A DNA stretch of 30,009 nucleotides from Gammaproteobacteria bacterium UBA7803 (GTDB lineage Bacteria; Pseudomonadota; Gammaproteobacteria; Pseudomonadales; Azotimanducaceae). Numbering within the stretch: position 1 is the first letter of the stretch; each line of letters opens with the position of its first letter. Positions 1 to 6,058 of the stretch are shown in pieces. The translations under genes and the position numbers were made by a program. The DNA lies in the NCBI GenBank assembly GCA_002480525.1, contig DLCH01000064.1, positions 2,486 to 32,494 of the forward strand, written 5' to 3'. Under the pieces are notes generated by a model. It was given only the letters and a program-made list of their open reading frames with translations. It made no database searches and was not told the origin of the DNA.

Positions 1-1617
1 GCGGCTCTCCTTGCGGGCCTCGGCGGCAATGGCCGTGCACTCGGCGACCTCCATGAGGTTGTCGAGCTCCAGGGCCTCCATGCGGGCCGTGTTGAACACC
101 GCGCTCTTGTCCGCCAGGTGGGCGTTGCCGATGCGCTCGCGCAGGTCCGCCAGCTTCTTGATGCCCTCTTTCATGTGGACCTCGGTGCGGAACACGCCGA
201 AGCTGTTCTGCATGACCTGCTGGAGTTCCTTCTTGAGGTCGGCGACGGATTCCCCGCCGGTGGATTCGTTCCAGCGGTTGAGCCGGGCCATGGACGCCTC
301 GATGTCGGACTCGGAGGCCTCCCGGTAGCTGACGCCCTGACGCACCACTTCCTCGATGTGAATGCCCGCGGCGCGGCCGAACACCACCAGGTCGAGCAGG
401 CTGTTGCCGCCCAGGCGGTTGGCGCCGTGCACGGATACGCAGGCGGCTTCGCCGGCCGCGTACAGGCCGTCGATGGGCACATCGGTGCCGGCGGCGTCCT
501 GGGTCAGGGCCTGACCGCTGACGCCGGTGGGAATGCCGCCCATCATGTAGTGGCAGGTCGGGATCACCGGGATCGGCTCCTTGACCGGGTCCACGTGGGC
601 GAAGGTGCGGGACAGCTCGAGGATGCCCGGCAGGCGGCTGTTCAGCACCTCCTCGCCGAGGTGGTCGAGCTTGAGCAGCACGTGGTCGCCGTCGGGACCG
701 ACGCCGCGCCCTTCCAGGATCTCGATGATCATCGAGCGGGCCACCACGTCGCGGCCGGCCAGGTCCTTGGCCGTGGGCGCATAGCGCTCCATGAACCGCT
801 CGCCGTCCTTGTTGATCAGATACCCGCCCTCGCCCCGGCAGCCTTCGGTGACCAGGGTGCCGGCGCCGTAGATGCCGGTGGGATGGAACTGCCACATCTC
901 CATGTCCTGGAGCGGGAAGCCGGCGCGCAGGGCCATGCCCGCGCCGTCGCCGGTGCACATGTGGGCATTGGTGGTGCTGGCGTAGATGCGCCCGGCACCG
1001 CCGGTGGCGAGCACGGTCGCCTTGGACTCGACGAACACGGTCTGACCGGACTCGATGTCGATGGCGATCAGCCCCACCACGGCGCCGTCCTGGTTCTTCA
1101 CCAGATCGACGGCGAACCACTCGTTCAGGAACGTGGTCTGGGCGCGCAGATTGGCCTGATACAGGGTGTGCAGCAGGGTGTGGCCGGTGCGGTCCGCGGC
1201 GGCGCAGGTCCGGGCCGCCTGCCCGCCCTTGCCGAAGTTCTTCGACTGGCCGCCGAACGGCCGCTGGTAGATACGCCCGGACTCGGTGCGCGAGAACGGC
1301 AGCCCCATGTGCTCCAGCTCGAACACGGCCTGGGGGCCTTCGCTGCACATGTACTCGATGGCGTCCTGGTCGCCGATGTAGTCCGACCCCTTGACGGTGT
1401 CGTACATGTGCCAGCGCCAGTCGTCGTCGGGATCGTCGCTGGCGATGGCGCAGGTGATGCCGCCCTGGGCCGACACCGTGTGCGAACGGGTCGGGAACAC
1501 CTTGCTGATGACCGCGGTCTTGAGACCGGACTGGGCGAGCTGCAGCGCCGCGCGCATGCCGGCCCCGCCGCCGCCGACGATCACCCCGTCGAACTCCATT
1601 TTTCTGATATTGGCCAT
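1..1617 (-). CDS. sdhA: succinate dehydrogenase flavoprotein subunit (3' end outside window)
   Basis: This is the catalytic flavoprotein of complex II. It oxidises succinate to fumarate in the TCA cycle, with covalently bound FAD, on the cytoplasmic face of the inner membrane. 539 codons are present and the frame runs off the left edge. Visible landmarks are the N-terminal dinucleotide-binding stretch GVIVGGGGAGMRAA, the FAD-attachment region SHTVSAQGG, HPTGIYGAG, and the catalytic region RGEGGYLIN. The visible C-terminal end, ARKESR, matches the part of SdhA that lies about 50 residues before the family's usual end. The ATG at 1617 is preceded by a good Shine-Dalgarno site (AGGAG, about 1625-1629), preferred over the internal ATG at 1599. 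It lies 13 nt after sdhD, so it belongs to the sdhCDA operon; sdhB would be expected just outside the window. Confidence 0.97.
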   Translation of the reverse strand, partial: MANIRKMEFDGVIVGGGGAGMRAALQLAQSGLKTAVISKVFPTRSHTVSAQGGITCAIASDDPDDDWRWHMYDTVKGSDYIGDQDAIEYMCSEGPQAVFELEHMGLPFSRTESGRIYQRPFGGQSKNFGKGGQAARTCAAADRTGHTLLHTLYQANLRAQTTFLNEWFAVDLVKNQDGAVVGLIAIDIESGQTVFVESKATVLATGGAGRIYASTTNAHMCTGDGAGMALRAGFPLQDMEMWQFHPTGIYGAGTLVTEGCRGEGGYLINKDGERFMERYAPTAKDLAGRDVVARSMIIEILEGRGVGPDGDHVLLKLDHLGEEVLNSRLPGILELSRTFAHVDPVKEPIPVIPTCHYMMGGIPTGVSGQALTQDAAGTDVPIDGLYAAGEAACVSVHGANRLGGNSLLDLVVFGRAAGIHIEEVVRQGVSYREASESDIEASMARLNRWNESTGGESVADLKKELQQVMQNSFGVFRTEVHMKEGIKKLADLRERIGNAHLADKSAVFNTARMEALELDNLMEVAECTAIAAEARKESR

Positions 1618-1630
1618 CTCGAACTCCTGC

Positions 1631-2008
1631 CTACAGGGCCCAGAACATCTGCAGCGCCCACGCCACGTAGACGAACAGCACCACCAGACAACCCGCCTGA
1701 TACGTCAGCCGCCAGGCGGTGGCATGGGCGCCGAAGTAATGGGGACGGATGTAGTCGGTACCGACGGTCCACATGCCGATCCAGGCGTGAGCCGCGGTGG
1801 CCAGCACCGCCAGGGTGCTGAACAGCTTCATGGCCGGGCTGCCGAAATAGCCCACCAGAGCGACGTGGTCGACGTTCGGCGTGACCGCGAAGAACCCGAC
1901 CACGCACAGCGTGTAGGCGACCAGCACGATCGCGGTGACCCGCTGAATGACGAAGTCGGACAGGCCGCTCCGGGTCAGGCTGGTGACGTTGGTGACGCTT
2001 CTTACCAT
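1631..2008 (-). CDS. sdhD: succinate dehydrogenase membrane anchor subunit SdhD
   Basis: This 125-residue integral membrane protein is one of two anchors that hold SdhA/SdhB to the membrane and form the cytochrome b and quinone site. Three hydrophobic helices are visible, around residues 24-44, 58-80 and 98-120. The second ends in the HAWIGMWTVGTDYI stretch; the His and the nearby Asp-Tyr are typical heme- and quinone-side residues of SdhD. The start codon overlaps the end of sdhC by 7 nt (ATGGTAA on the minus strand), so translation is probably coupled. Length agrees with the family (about 115-125 aa). Confidence 0.93.
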   Translation of the reverse strand: MVRSVTNVTSLTRSGLSDFVIQRVTAIVLVAYTLCVVGFFAVTPNVDHVALVGYFGSPAMKLFSTLAVLATAAHAWIGMWTVGTDYIRPHYFGAHATAWRLTYQAGCLVVLFVYVAWALQMFWAL

Positions 2009-2376
2009 ATCCAGGCTCCCGCCAAAACGACCGTGATCCCCGTCAGCACGAACACGGCGACGGACGCCCGCCGGCCCGCTTCCAGGGTGTCCCAGAAGTG
2101 AAAATCCATGACCAGGTGCTTGAGCCCCGCGAACACGTGATACGCGAGCGCGGCGAGCACGGCCAGCAGGAGCAGCTTCGGCAGCGGCTCGGCGAGGGCC
2201 GCGCTGGCCTGGGCGAAACCGGCCGGCGACTCGAGCGCCAGGCCGAGGCACCAGAGCAGGTAGCCGATACCGACGAACAGCAGCACGCCGGTGATCCGGT
2301 GGGTGATGGACGCAATCGCGGCGAACGGCCAGCGGAATTGCGACAGCGACAAATACACAGGGCGATCGGTCTTCAT
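2002..2376 (-). CDS. sdhC: succinate dehydrogenase cytochrome b556 subunit SdhC
   Basis: This 124-residue membrane subunit is the first gene of the sdh operon. The opening MKTDRPVYLSLSQFRWP is followed by IASITHRITGVLLF; the RPV-L-L start and the S-x-x-HR-x-(S/T)G-V motif are signatures of SdhC and contribute to quinone and heme binding. Two further hydrophobic helices follow, with the AYHVFAGLKHLVMDF heme-ligand region between them. I chose the ATG at 2376 because it matches the family N-terminus. A TTG at 2397 would add seven residues without a better ribosome site. The Shine-Dalgarno sequence (AGGGA) sits unusually close to this ATG, so the start is not certain. Confidence 0.93.
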   Translation of the reverse strand: MKTDRPVYLSLSQFRWPFAAIASITHRITGVLLFVGIGYLLWCLGLALESPAGFAQASAALAEPLPKLLLLAVLAALAYHVFAGLKHLVMDFHFWDTLEAGRRASVAVFVLTGITVVLAGAWIW

Positions 2377-2566
2377 AGTCCCTAAGACGTCCGTCAATCG
2401 GTTTGAATGGTGCAGCGGGGAGGGTTCCGCAGGCGCCCAGACCCGGCGCCCCGTACGTCGGCCGAACCAGCCTGGGGCACACGATCCGTCTGGTGCCGGA
2501 TGCGCCCCGGCCGGCAGCCTTCTTCACCGCCGGACACCGCGTGGGGCCTCGAGCACTCGGCGCAGG

Positions 2567-2595
2567 ATTGTAGTCCCCATCGCCGGCAAAGCCAA
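2567..2595 (-). promoter_or_regulatory. candidate sigma70 promoter for sdhCDA
   Basis: On the minus strand, TTGGCT (2595-2590) and TACAAT (2572-2567) are separated by exactly 17 bp. The -10 box matches five of six consensus bases and the -35 box four of six. Transcription would begin near 2560, leaving a long leader of about 180 nt before sdhC. Confidence 0.55.
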
Positions 2596-2659
2596 GAATG
2601 TGAACGATCCGGGCGCCGGGGAATGCGGGGCGGTTCGCGGTTCTGCGGCAACCCCTGAA

Positions 2660-2688
2660 TTGACAACCCCCCCGGCCGTTAATAGGCT
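2660..2688 (+). promoter_or_regulatory. candidate sigma70 promoter for gltA
   Basis: A perfect -35 hexamer TTGACA (2660-2665) is followed after 17 bp by TAGGCT (2683-2688), a moderate -10 box. Transcription would start near 2695, about 85 nt before the gltA ATG. TATACT at 2713-2718 is a better -10 sequence but has no good -35 partner. Confidence 0.5.
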
Positions 2689-2780
2689 CGCGTGCTCCAT
2701 GTCGAGCGCGTCTATACTGCGCTCGGAAGGGCTCGCGCCCGATAATAACACCTACTGAAGCAGTCTCATTGGGAGGACCC

Positions 2781-4073
2781 ATGGCCGATAACGGGGGCAA
2801 GAAAGCCCAGCTCACCATTGACGGCAAGACCGTCGACCTGCCGGTAATGAGCGGCACGCTGGGTCCCGACGTGATCGACGTCGGCAAGCTCACCGGAGAA
2901 GGCTACTTCACCTACGATCCGGGTTTCGTCTCCACCGCTTCCTGTGAATCCGCCATCACCTACATCGACGGCGGCGCCGGCGTGCTGCTGCATCGCGGCT
3001 ATCCCATCGACCAGCTCGCCGAGCACTCGAACTACCTGGAGCTGTGCTATCTGCTGCTGAACGGCGAGCTGCCGAGCCAGGACGAATACGCCGTATTCGC
3101 CGACACCATCAAGCGCCACACCATGGTGCACGAGCAGCTCGTGCATCTGTTCCGCGGCTTTCGCCGCGACGCGCACCCGATGGCCATCATGTGCGGCGTC
3201 ACGGGCGCGCTGTCGGCCTTCTACCACGATTCCATGGACATCGCCGACGAGACCCAGCGGCGCATCACCGCCCACCGGCTGATCGCCAAGATGCCGACCC
3301 TGGCGGCCATGAGCTACAAGTACGCGCTCGGCCAGCCGTTCATGTATCCGCGCAACGACCTCGACTACGCCGAGAACTTCCTGCACATGATGTTCGGCAC
3401 GCCGTGCGAGGACTACGAGGTCAACCCGGTCATCGCCAAGGCCATGGACCGGATCTTCCTGCTCCACGCCGACCACGAGCAGAACGCCTCGACCTCCACC
3501 GTGCGCCTCGCCGGCTCCACCGGCGCCAACCCGTATGCCTGCATCGCGGCCGGCATCGCCGCCCTCTGGGGCCCCGCCCACGGCGGCGCCAACGAGGCGG
3601 TGCTGAATATGCTCGACGAGATCGGCGACGAGAAGAACATCGACAAGTACGTCAAGAAGGCCAAGGACAAGGACGACCCGTTCCGCATCATGGGATTCGG
3701 CCACCGGGTCTACAAGAACTACGACCCCCGCGCCAAGGTGATGCAGGAGACCTGCCGCGAAGTGCTCGAGGAACTGGGCACCGAGGATTCGCCGGTGCTG
3801 CGCATGGCACAGCGGCTGGAGAAGATCGCCCTGGAGGACGAGTACTTCGTCGAGAAGAAGCTCTATCCGAACGTGGACTTCTACTCGGGCATCATCCTCA
3901 AGGCCATCGGCATTCCCACCGAGATGTTCACGGTGATCTTCGCCACGGGGCGCACGCCGGGCTGGATCGCCCACTGGAACGAGATGATCAGCGGCAGCTA
4001 CAAGATCGGCCGGCCGCGCCAGCTCTACACGGGCCCGCAGCAGCGGGACTACGTGCCGTTCGGCAAGCGGTAG
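2781..4073 (+). CDS. gltA: citrate synthase (type II)
   Basis: This enzyme condenses oxaloacetate with acetyl-CoA to citrate, the entry step of the TCA cycle. The 430-residue length is that of the hexameric Gram-negative enzyme. Visible landmarks are the N-terminal beta-rich domain that includes YDPGFVSTASCESAITYIDG, the active-site loop LLHADHEQNASTSTVRL, GPAHGGANEAVL, the catalytic segment GFGHRVYKNYDPRAK, the late active-site Asp in NVDFYSG, and the C-terminal RPRQLYTG with its substrate-binding Arg. The ATG at 2781 is preceded by a strong GGGAGGA ribosome site at 2771-2777. A TTG at 2769 lies inside or upstream of that site and is rejected. The gene is divergent from sdhCDA, a common TCA-cycle arrangement in Gammaproteobacteria. 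Confidence 0.97.
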   Translation: MADNGGKKAQLTIDGKTVDLPVMSGTLGPDVIDVGKLTGEGYFTYDPGFVSTASCESAITYIDGGAGVLLHRGYPIDQLAEHSNYLELCYLLLNGELPSQDEYAVFADTIKRHTMVHEQLVHLFRGFRRDAHPMAIMCGVTGALSAFYHDSMDIADETQRRITAHRLIAKMPTLAAMSYKYALGQPFMYPRNDLDYAENFLHMMFGTPCEDYEVNPVIAKAMDRIFLLHADHEQNASTSTVRLAGSTGANPYACIAAGIAALWGPAHGGANEAVLNMLDEIGDEKNIDKYVKKAKDKDDPFRIMGFGHRVYKNYDPRAKVMQETCREVLEELGTEDSPVLRMAQRLEKIALEDEYFVEKKLYPNVDFYSGIILKAIGIPTEMFTVIFATGRTPGWIAHWNEMISGSYKIGRPRQLYTGPQQRDYVPFGKR

Positions 4074-4166
4074 CCGAAGCCTGCCCTGCCCTGCCCGGGC
4101 GCGGATGGTCCGGGTCCTGCGGCTCTCTTGAAACGGAAGCGGCCGCGTCAGGGGCGGCCGGCGCGG

Positions 4167-4200
4167 GGCCGGGAGCCTGCCCGGCCAGGGCCGCTCCTAC
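4167..4200 (-). repeat. REP-like palindromic element (tentative)
   Basis: Read on the minus strand, the stretch opens with GTAGGAGCGG and continues into a perfect 7-bp hairpin, GGCCGGG/CCCGGCC with loop AGCCTG on the plus strand (4167-4173/4180-4186). A GTAGGAGCGG head joined to a palindrome is the typical build of REP elements in Pseudomonas and relatives. Only one convincing copy lies in this window, so repeat status is unproven. It sits between the convergent ends of gltA and rpoS, a usual place for REP elements. Confidence 0.35.
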
Positions 4201-4247
4201 GGATGAACTCAAAGGATCAGCCGCGGTTCGCCGGAGGCGACCCGCCA

Positions 4248-4278
4248 GGCTGATCGGCGGCTCTGCCGCCGATCAGCC
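4248..4278. terminator. perfect 13-bp hairpin between gltA and rpoS ends
   Basis: A perfect inverted repeat of 13 bp (4248-4260 against 4266-4278) with a 5-nt loop CTCTG lies at the convergent end of gltA and rpoS. Its right arm covers the rpoS stop codon (4273-4275). Neither side has a T-run, so it is not a textbook intrinsic terminator. It may act as a bidirectional processing or stability hairpin, or as a Rho-assisted end. Confidence 0.5.
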
Positions 4279-5229
4279 GATGACCGCTTCCTGGCTGAAG
4301 CCTTCGGTGGTCAGCATCTCGCGCAGCTCTTTCAGGGCGTCGACCTGAATCTGGCGCACCCGCTCCCGGGTCAGGCCGATCTGGCGGCCCACTTCCTCGA
4401 GGGTGTAGACGTCGTGGCCGCGCAGGCCGAAGCGGCGCACCACCACGTCATGGGCCTTCTCGGACAGGCGGTCGAGCCAGCCGTCGATGTGCCCGGCGAG
4501 CTGGTCGCTCTGCAGCATCTCCCAGGGATCGTCGGTCTTGGCGTCTTCGAAGGTGTCCCACTGACCGCGCTCGGGCTCGAGCACCGAGATCTCGGTGCAG
4601 GAGATGTCGTCGGAGAGCTGCAGCAGCTCGCGCACGCGCTCCACCGGCTTGCCGCTGAGCTCGGCGATGTCCTCCGCCGTCGGCTCGCAGTCGAGCTTCT
4701 GGCCCAGCTCCCGCTGCGCCCGCAGCAGTCCGTTGAGCTCCTTGGCGATGTGGATCGGCAGACGGATGGTCTTGACCTGATTCATCAGCCCGCGCTCGAC
4801 GGCCTGACGGATCCACCAGGTGGCGTAGGTCGAGAAGCGGAAACCACGCTCCGGGTCGAACTTCTCGACGGCCCGGATCAGGCCCAGGTTGCCTTCCTCG
4901 ATCAGGTCGAGCAGCGGCAGGCCCCGGTTCAGGTAGCGGCGGGAAATCTTCACCACCAGCCGGAGATTGCTTTCGATCATGCGGGCACGGGCCGCCATGT
5001 CACCCTTCTGCACCTTGCGGGCCAGCTCGCGCTCTTCCTCGGCGGTGAGCAGTTGCGAGCGGCCGATCTCGGCGAGGTACATGTCGGTGGCGTCGCCGAC
5101 CTCACGGGTGCGGCGTCCGGCGCGTACCGGCTTGGCCGGCGCCTCGTCCGCATCCCGGGTATCGGTGTCTTCGACCTGGAACCAGTTCTCCAGCTCTTCC
5201 GTGTCCTGGGCCTCGGTGTACATGGTCAT
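4273..5229 (-). CDS. rpoS: RNA polymerase sigma factor RpoS
   Basis: This is the general stress and stationary-phase sigma factor (sigma38), which directs RNA polymerase to stress promoters. Region 1.2 begins near residue 46 (DATDMYLAEIGRSQLLTAEEE). Region 2 carries MIESNLRLVVKISRRYLNRG and then DLIEEGNLGLIRAVEKF with RFSTYATWWIRQ for -10 recognition and melting. Region 3 starts near TIRLPIHIAKELN. Region 4.2 ends with TLEEVGRQIGLTRERVRQIQ, the -35-binding helix-turn-helix. The 318 residues fit RpoS and are far too few for RpoD; the short acidic N-terminus also fits. Two ATGs compete: 5229 (AAGGGG 8 nt upstream) and 5223 (AAGGG 6 nt upstream). The gene starts only 5-11 nt after the upstream regulator, so the two form an operon. 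This differs from the classical nlpD-rpoS arrangement. Confidence 0.93.
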   Translation of the reverse strand: MTMYTEAQDTEELENWFQVEDTDTRDADEAPAKPVRAGRRTREVGDATDMYLAEIGRSQLLTAEEERELARKVQKGDMAARARMIESNLRLVVKISRRYLNRGLPLLDLIEEGNLGLIRAVEKFDPERGFRFSTYATWWIRQAVERGLMNQVKTIRLPIHIAKELNGLLRAQRELGQKLDCEPTAEDIAELSGKPVERVRELLQLSDDISCTEISVLEPERGQWDTFEDAKTDDPWEMLQSDQLAGHIDGWLDRLSEKAHDVVVRRFGLRGHDVYTLEEVGRQIGLTRERVRQIQVDALKELREMLTTEGFSQEAVIG

Positions 5230-5234
5230 CCCTT

Positions 5235-5813
5235 CTACCCCTTAATCGTTGCTTCTGAGATTTCTTGGAAACCACATTCGCGCAGCACTTCTTCGCTCGA
5301 GAACGGCTTCTTGAGCAGTACCTGGGCGCCTGCGGCCAGTACCTTCTTCTCGACCTCCGGGGTGTAGTAGCCGGTCATGGCCACCACCCGGATGTCGCTC
5401 GTTTCCGGATCCTCTTTGAGGCTCCTGCATACCTCGATGCCGTCCATGCCGGGCATCATGATGTCCAGCAGCACCACCGTCGGCTTGTGCGCCTGCACCT
5501 GCCGGCCGGCGTCGAAACCGTCGTAGGCGCAGCGGATCTCCAGGTCCGGGACCTGGGCCGTGAACAGCGCTTCGAGGTAGGCATTGAGTTCCCGGTTGTC
5601 GTCGACGATGAGCAGACGCTGCTGGGTGTGCGGCAGTTCGATGCCGCGCTCGCGAGCGAATGCCTCGATGACGTCCCGGGAGAAGCGGCGATGGCCGCCT
5701 GCGGTGGTTTGAGCCTGGAGCAGACCTTTCTGTGCCCACTGCCGAATCGTGATCGGCGAAACCATCAGCAAGTTTGCCGCTTCGTTCGGTGTGAGAAAAC
5801 CTTTGTCGGTCAT
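5235..5813 (-). CDS. BldC/MerR-like HTH protein fused to a response-regulator receiver
   Basis: This 192-residue regulator has two domains. Residues 6-57 form a winged HTH of the MerR/BldC/excisionase type; LTPNEAANLL, the recognition segment SPITIRQWAQKGLL and the GGHRRF wing are its signatures. Residues 66-180 form a CheY-like receiver with the acidic pair D71-D72, the phosphoacceptor D117 in LLDIMMPGMDG, switch Thr147 and Lys169. The usual order in response regulators is receiver first, so this is reversed. No histidine kinase gene is in the window. I start at the ATG at 5813 (GGGATGGGGC upstream); a longer frame begins at 5852 without support. rpoS follows 5-11 nt downstream, so this protein and the sigma factor are co-transcribed. 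A role in controlling the operon, through the repeats upstream, is my inference. Confidence 0.85.
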   Translation of the reverse strand: MTDKGFLTPNEAANLLMVSPITIRQWAQKGLLQAQTTAGGHRRFSRDVIEAFARERGIELPHTQQRLLIVDDNRELNAYLEALFTAQVPDLEIRCAYDGFDAGRQVQAHKPTVVLLDIMMPGMDGIEVCRSLKEDPETSDIRVVAMTGYYTPEVEKKVLAAGAQVLLKKPFSSEEVLRECGFQEISEATIKG

Positions 5814-5836
5814 GCTGCCCCATCCCAAGTGACGGC

Positions 5837-5866
5837 GCGATACGTCCTCCAACTCGCGCCTTTCAA
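5837..5866 (-). promoter_or_regulatory. candidate promoter of the HTH-receiver/rpoS operon
   Basis: On the minus strand TTGAAA (5866-5861) is followed after 18 bp by TATCGC (5842-5837). The -35 matches five of six bases and the -10 only about three, as expected for an activator-dependent promoter. The direct-repeat array begins at the same base where this -35 box starts. Confidence 0.3.
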
Positions 5867-5935
5867 ATCGATTCCATCGCTTAAATCGATTTCATCGATT
5901 CGATGGGTTGGCACTCTAATCGCTTTAATCGATTT
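5866..5935. repeat. array of six 9-bp direct repeats (likely regulator-binding sites)
   Basis: Six copies of a 9-mer with consensus (A/C)ATCG(A/C)TT(T/C/A) occur here. Four are exactly contiguous (5866-5874, 5875-5883, 5884-5892, 5893-5901). A 16-bp spacer follows, then two more contiguous copies (5918-5926, 5927-5935). Several copies also contain the palindrome ATCGAT. The tract is strikingly AT-rich for this genome. It lies in the 245-bp divergent region between the HTH-receiver gene and selA. BldC-type MerR domains are known to bind head-to-tail on direct repeats, so the neighbouring HTH-receiver protein is the obvious candidate ligand; that link is inference. Confidence 0.85.
5908..5924 (+). 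promoter_or_regulatory. possible sigma54-type -24/-12 element toward selA
   Basis: TTGGCAC (5908-5914) is a perfect -24 box. After five bases it is followed by TCGCT (5920-5924), one mismatch from the -12 box TTGCT, and the required GG-N10-GC spacing is met. It would start transcription near 5935 toward selA (ATG at 6059). It lies in the gap between the two clusters of 9-bp repeats and its -12 part overlaps repeat five, so the match could be chance. Confidence 0.25.
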
Positions 5936-6058
5936 GCGCTAATAAAAAAATGTTCTATCCACATCCTGTTTTATGCGCCAGGGTCCCGACCGCTGGTTGC
6001 GGGCGCCCGGCCGGGCAGGCGCCTTCTCCCCCGCACCAAGCTCCGCTACTCTCTGCCG

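Larger units (their letters stand above)
2377..2780. other. 404-bp divergent intergenic region between sdhC and gltA
   Basis: This non-coding region separates the two divergent TCA-cycle units. It holds one sigma70-like promoter for each direction (listed separately). The sdh promoter implies an untranslated leader of roughly 180 nt before sdhC. Two further AT-rich hexamers (TATACT at 2713-2718 and TAATAA near 2742) lie between the gltA promoter and its start and could be a second promoter. Short open frames here have no recognisable homology or ribosome site, and I do not call a gene. Confidence 0.7.

Noticed and set aside
118..1821. 567-codon plus-strand frame opposite sdhA and sdhD
   Set aside because: Its translation has no recognisable domain, while the opposite strand carries clear SdhA and SdhD motifs with ribosome sites.
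5866..5935. CRISPR-like array or integration site in the repeat region
   Set aside because: Repeats are 9 bp and contiguous without unique spacers, and no cas or integrase gene is near; a binding-site array explains it better.
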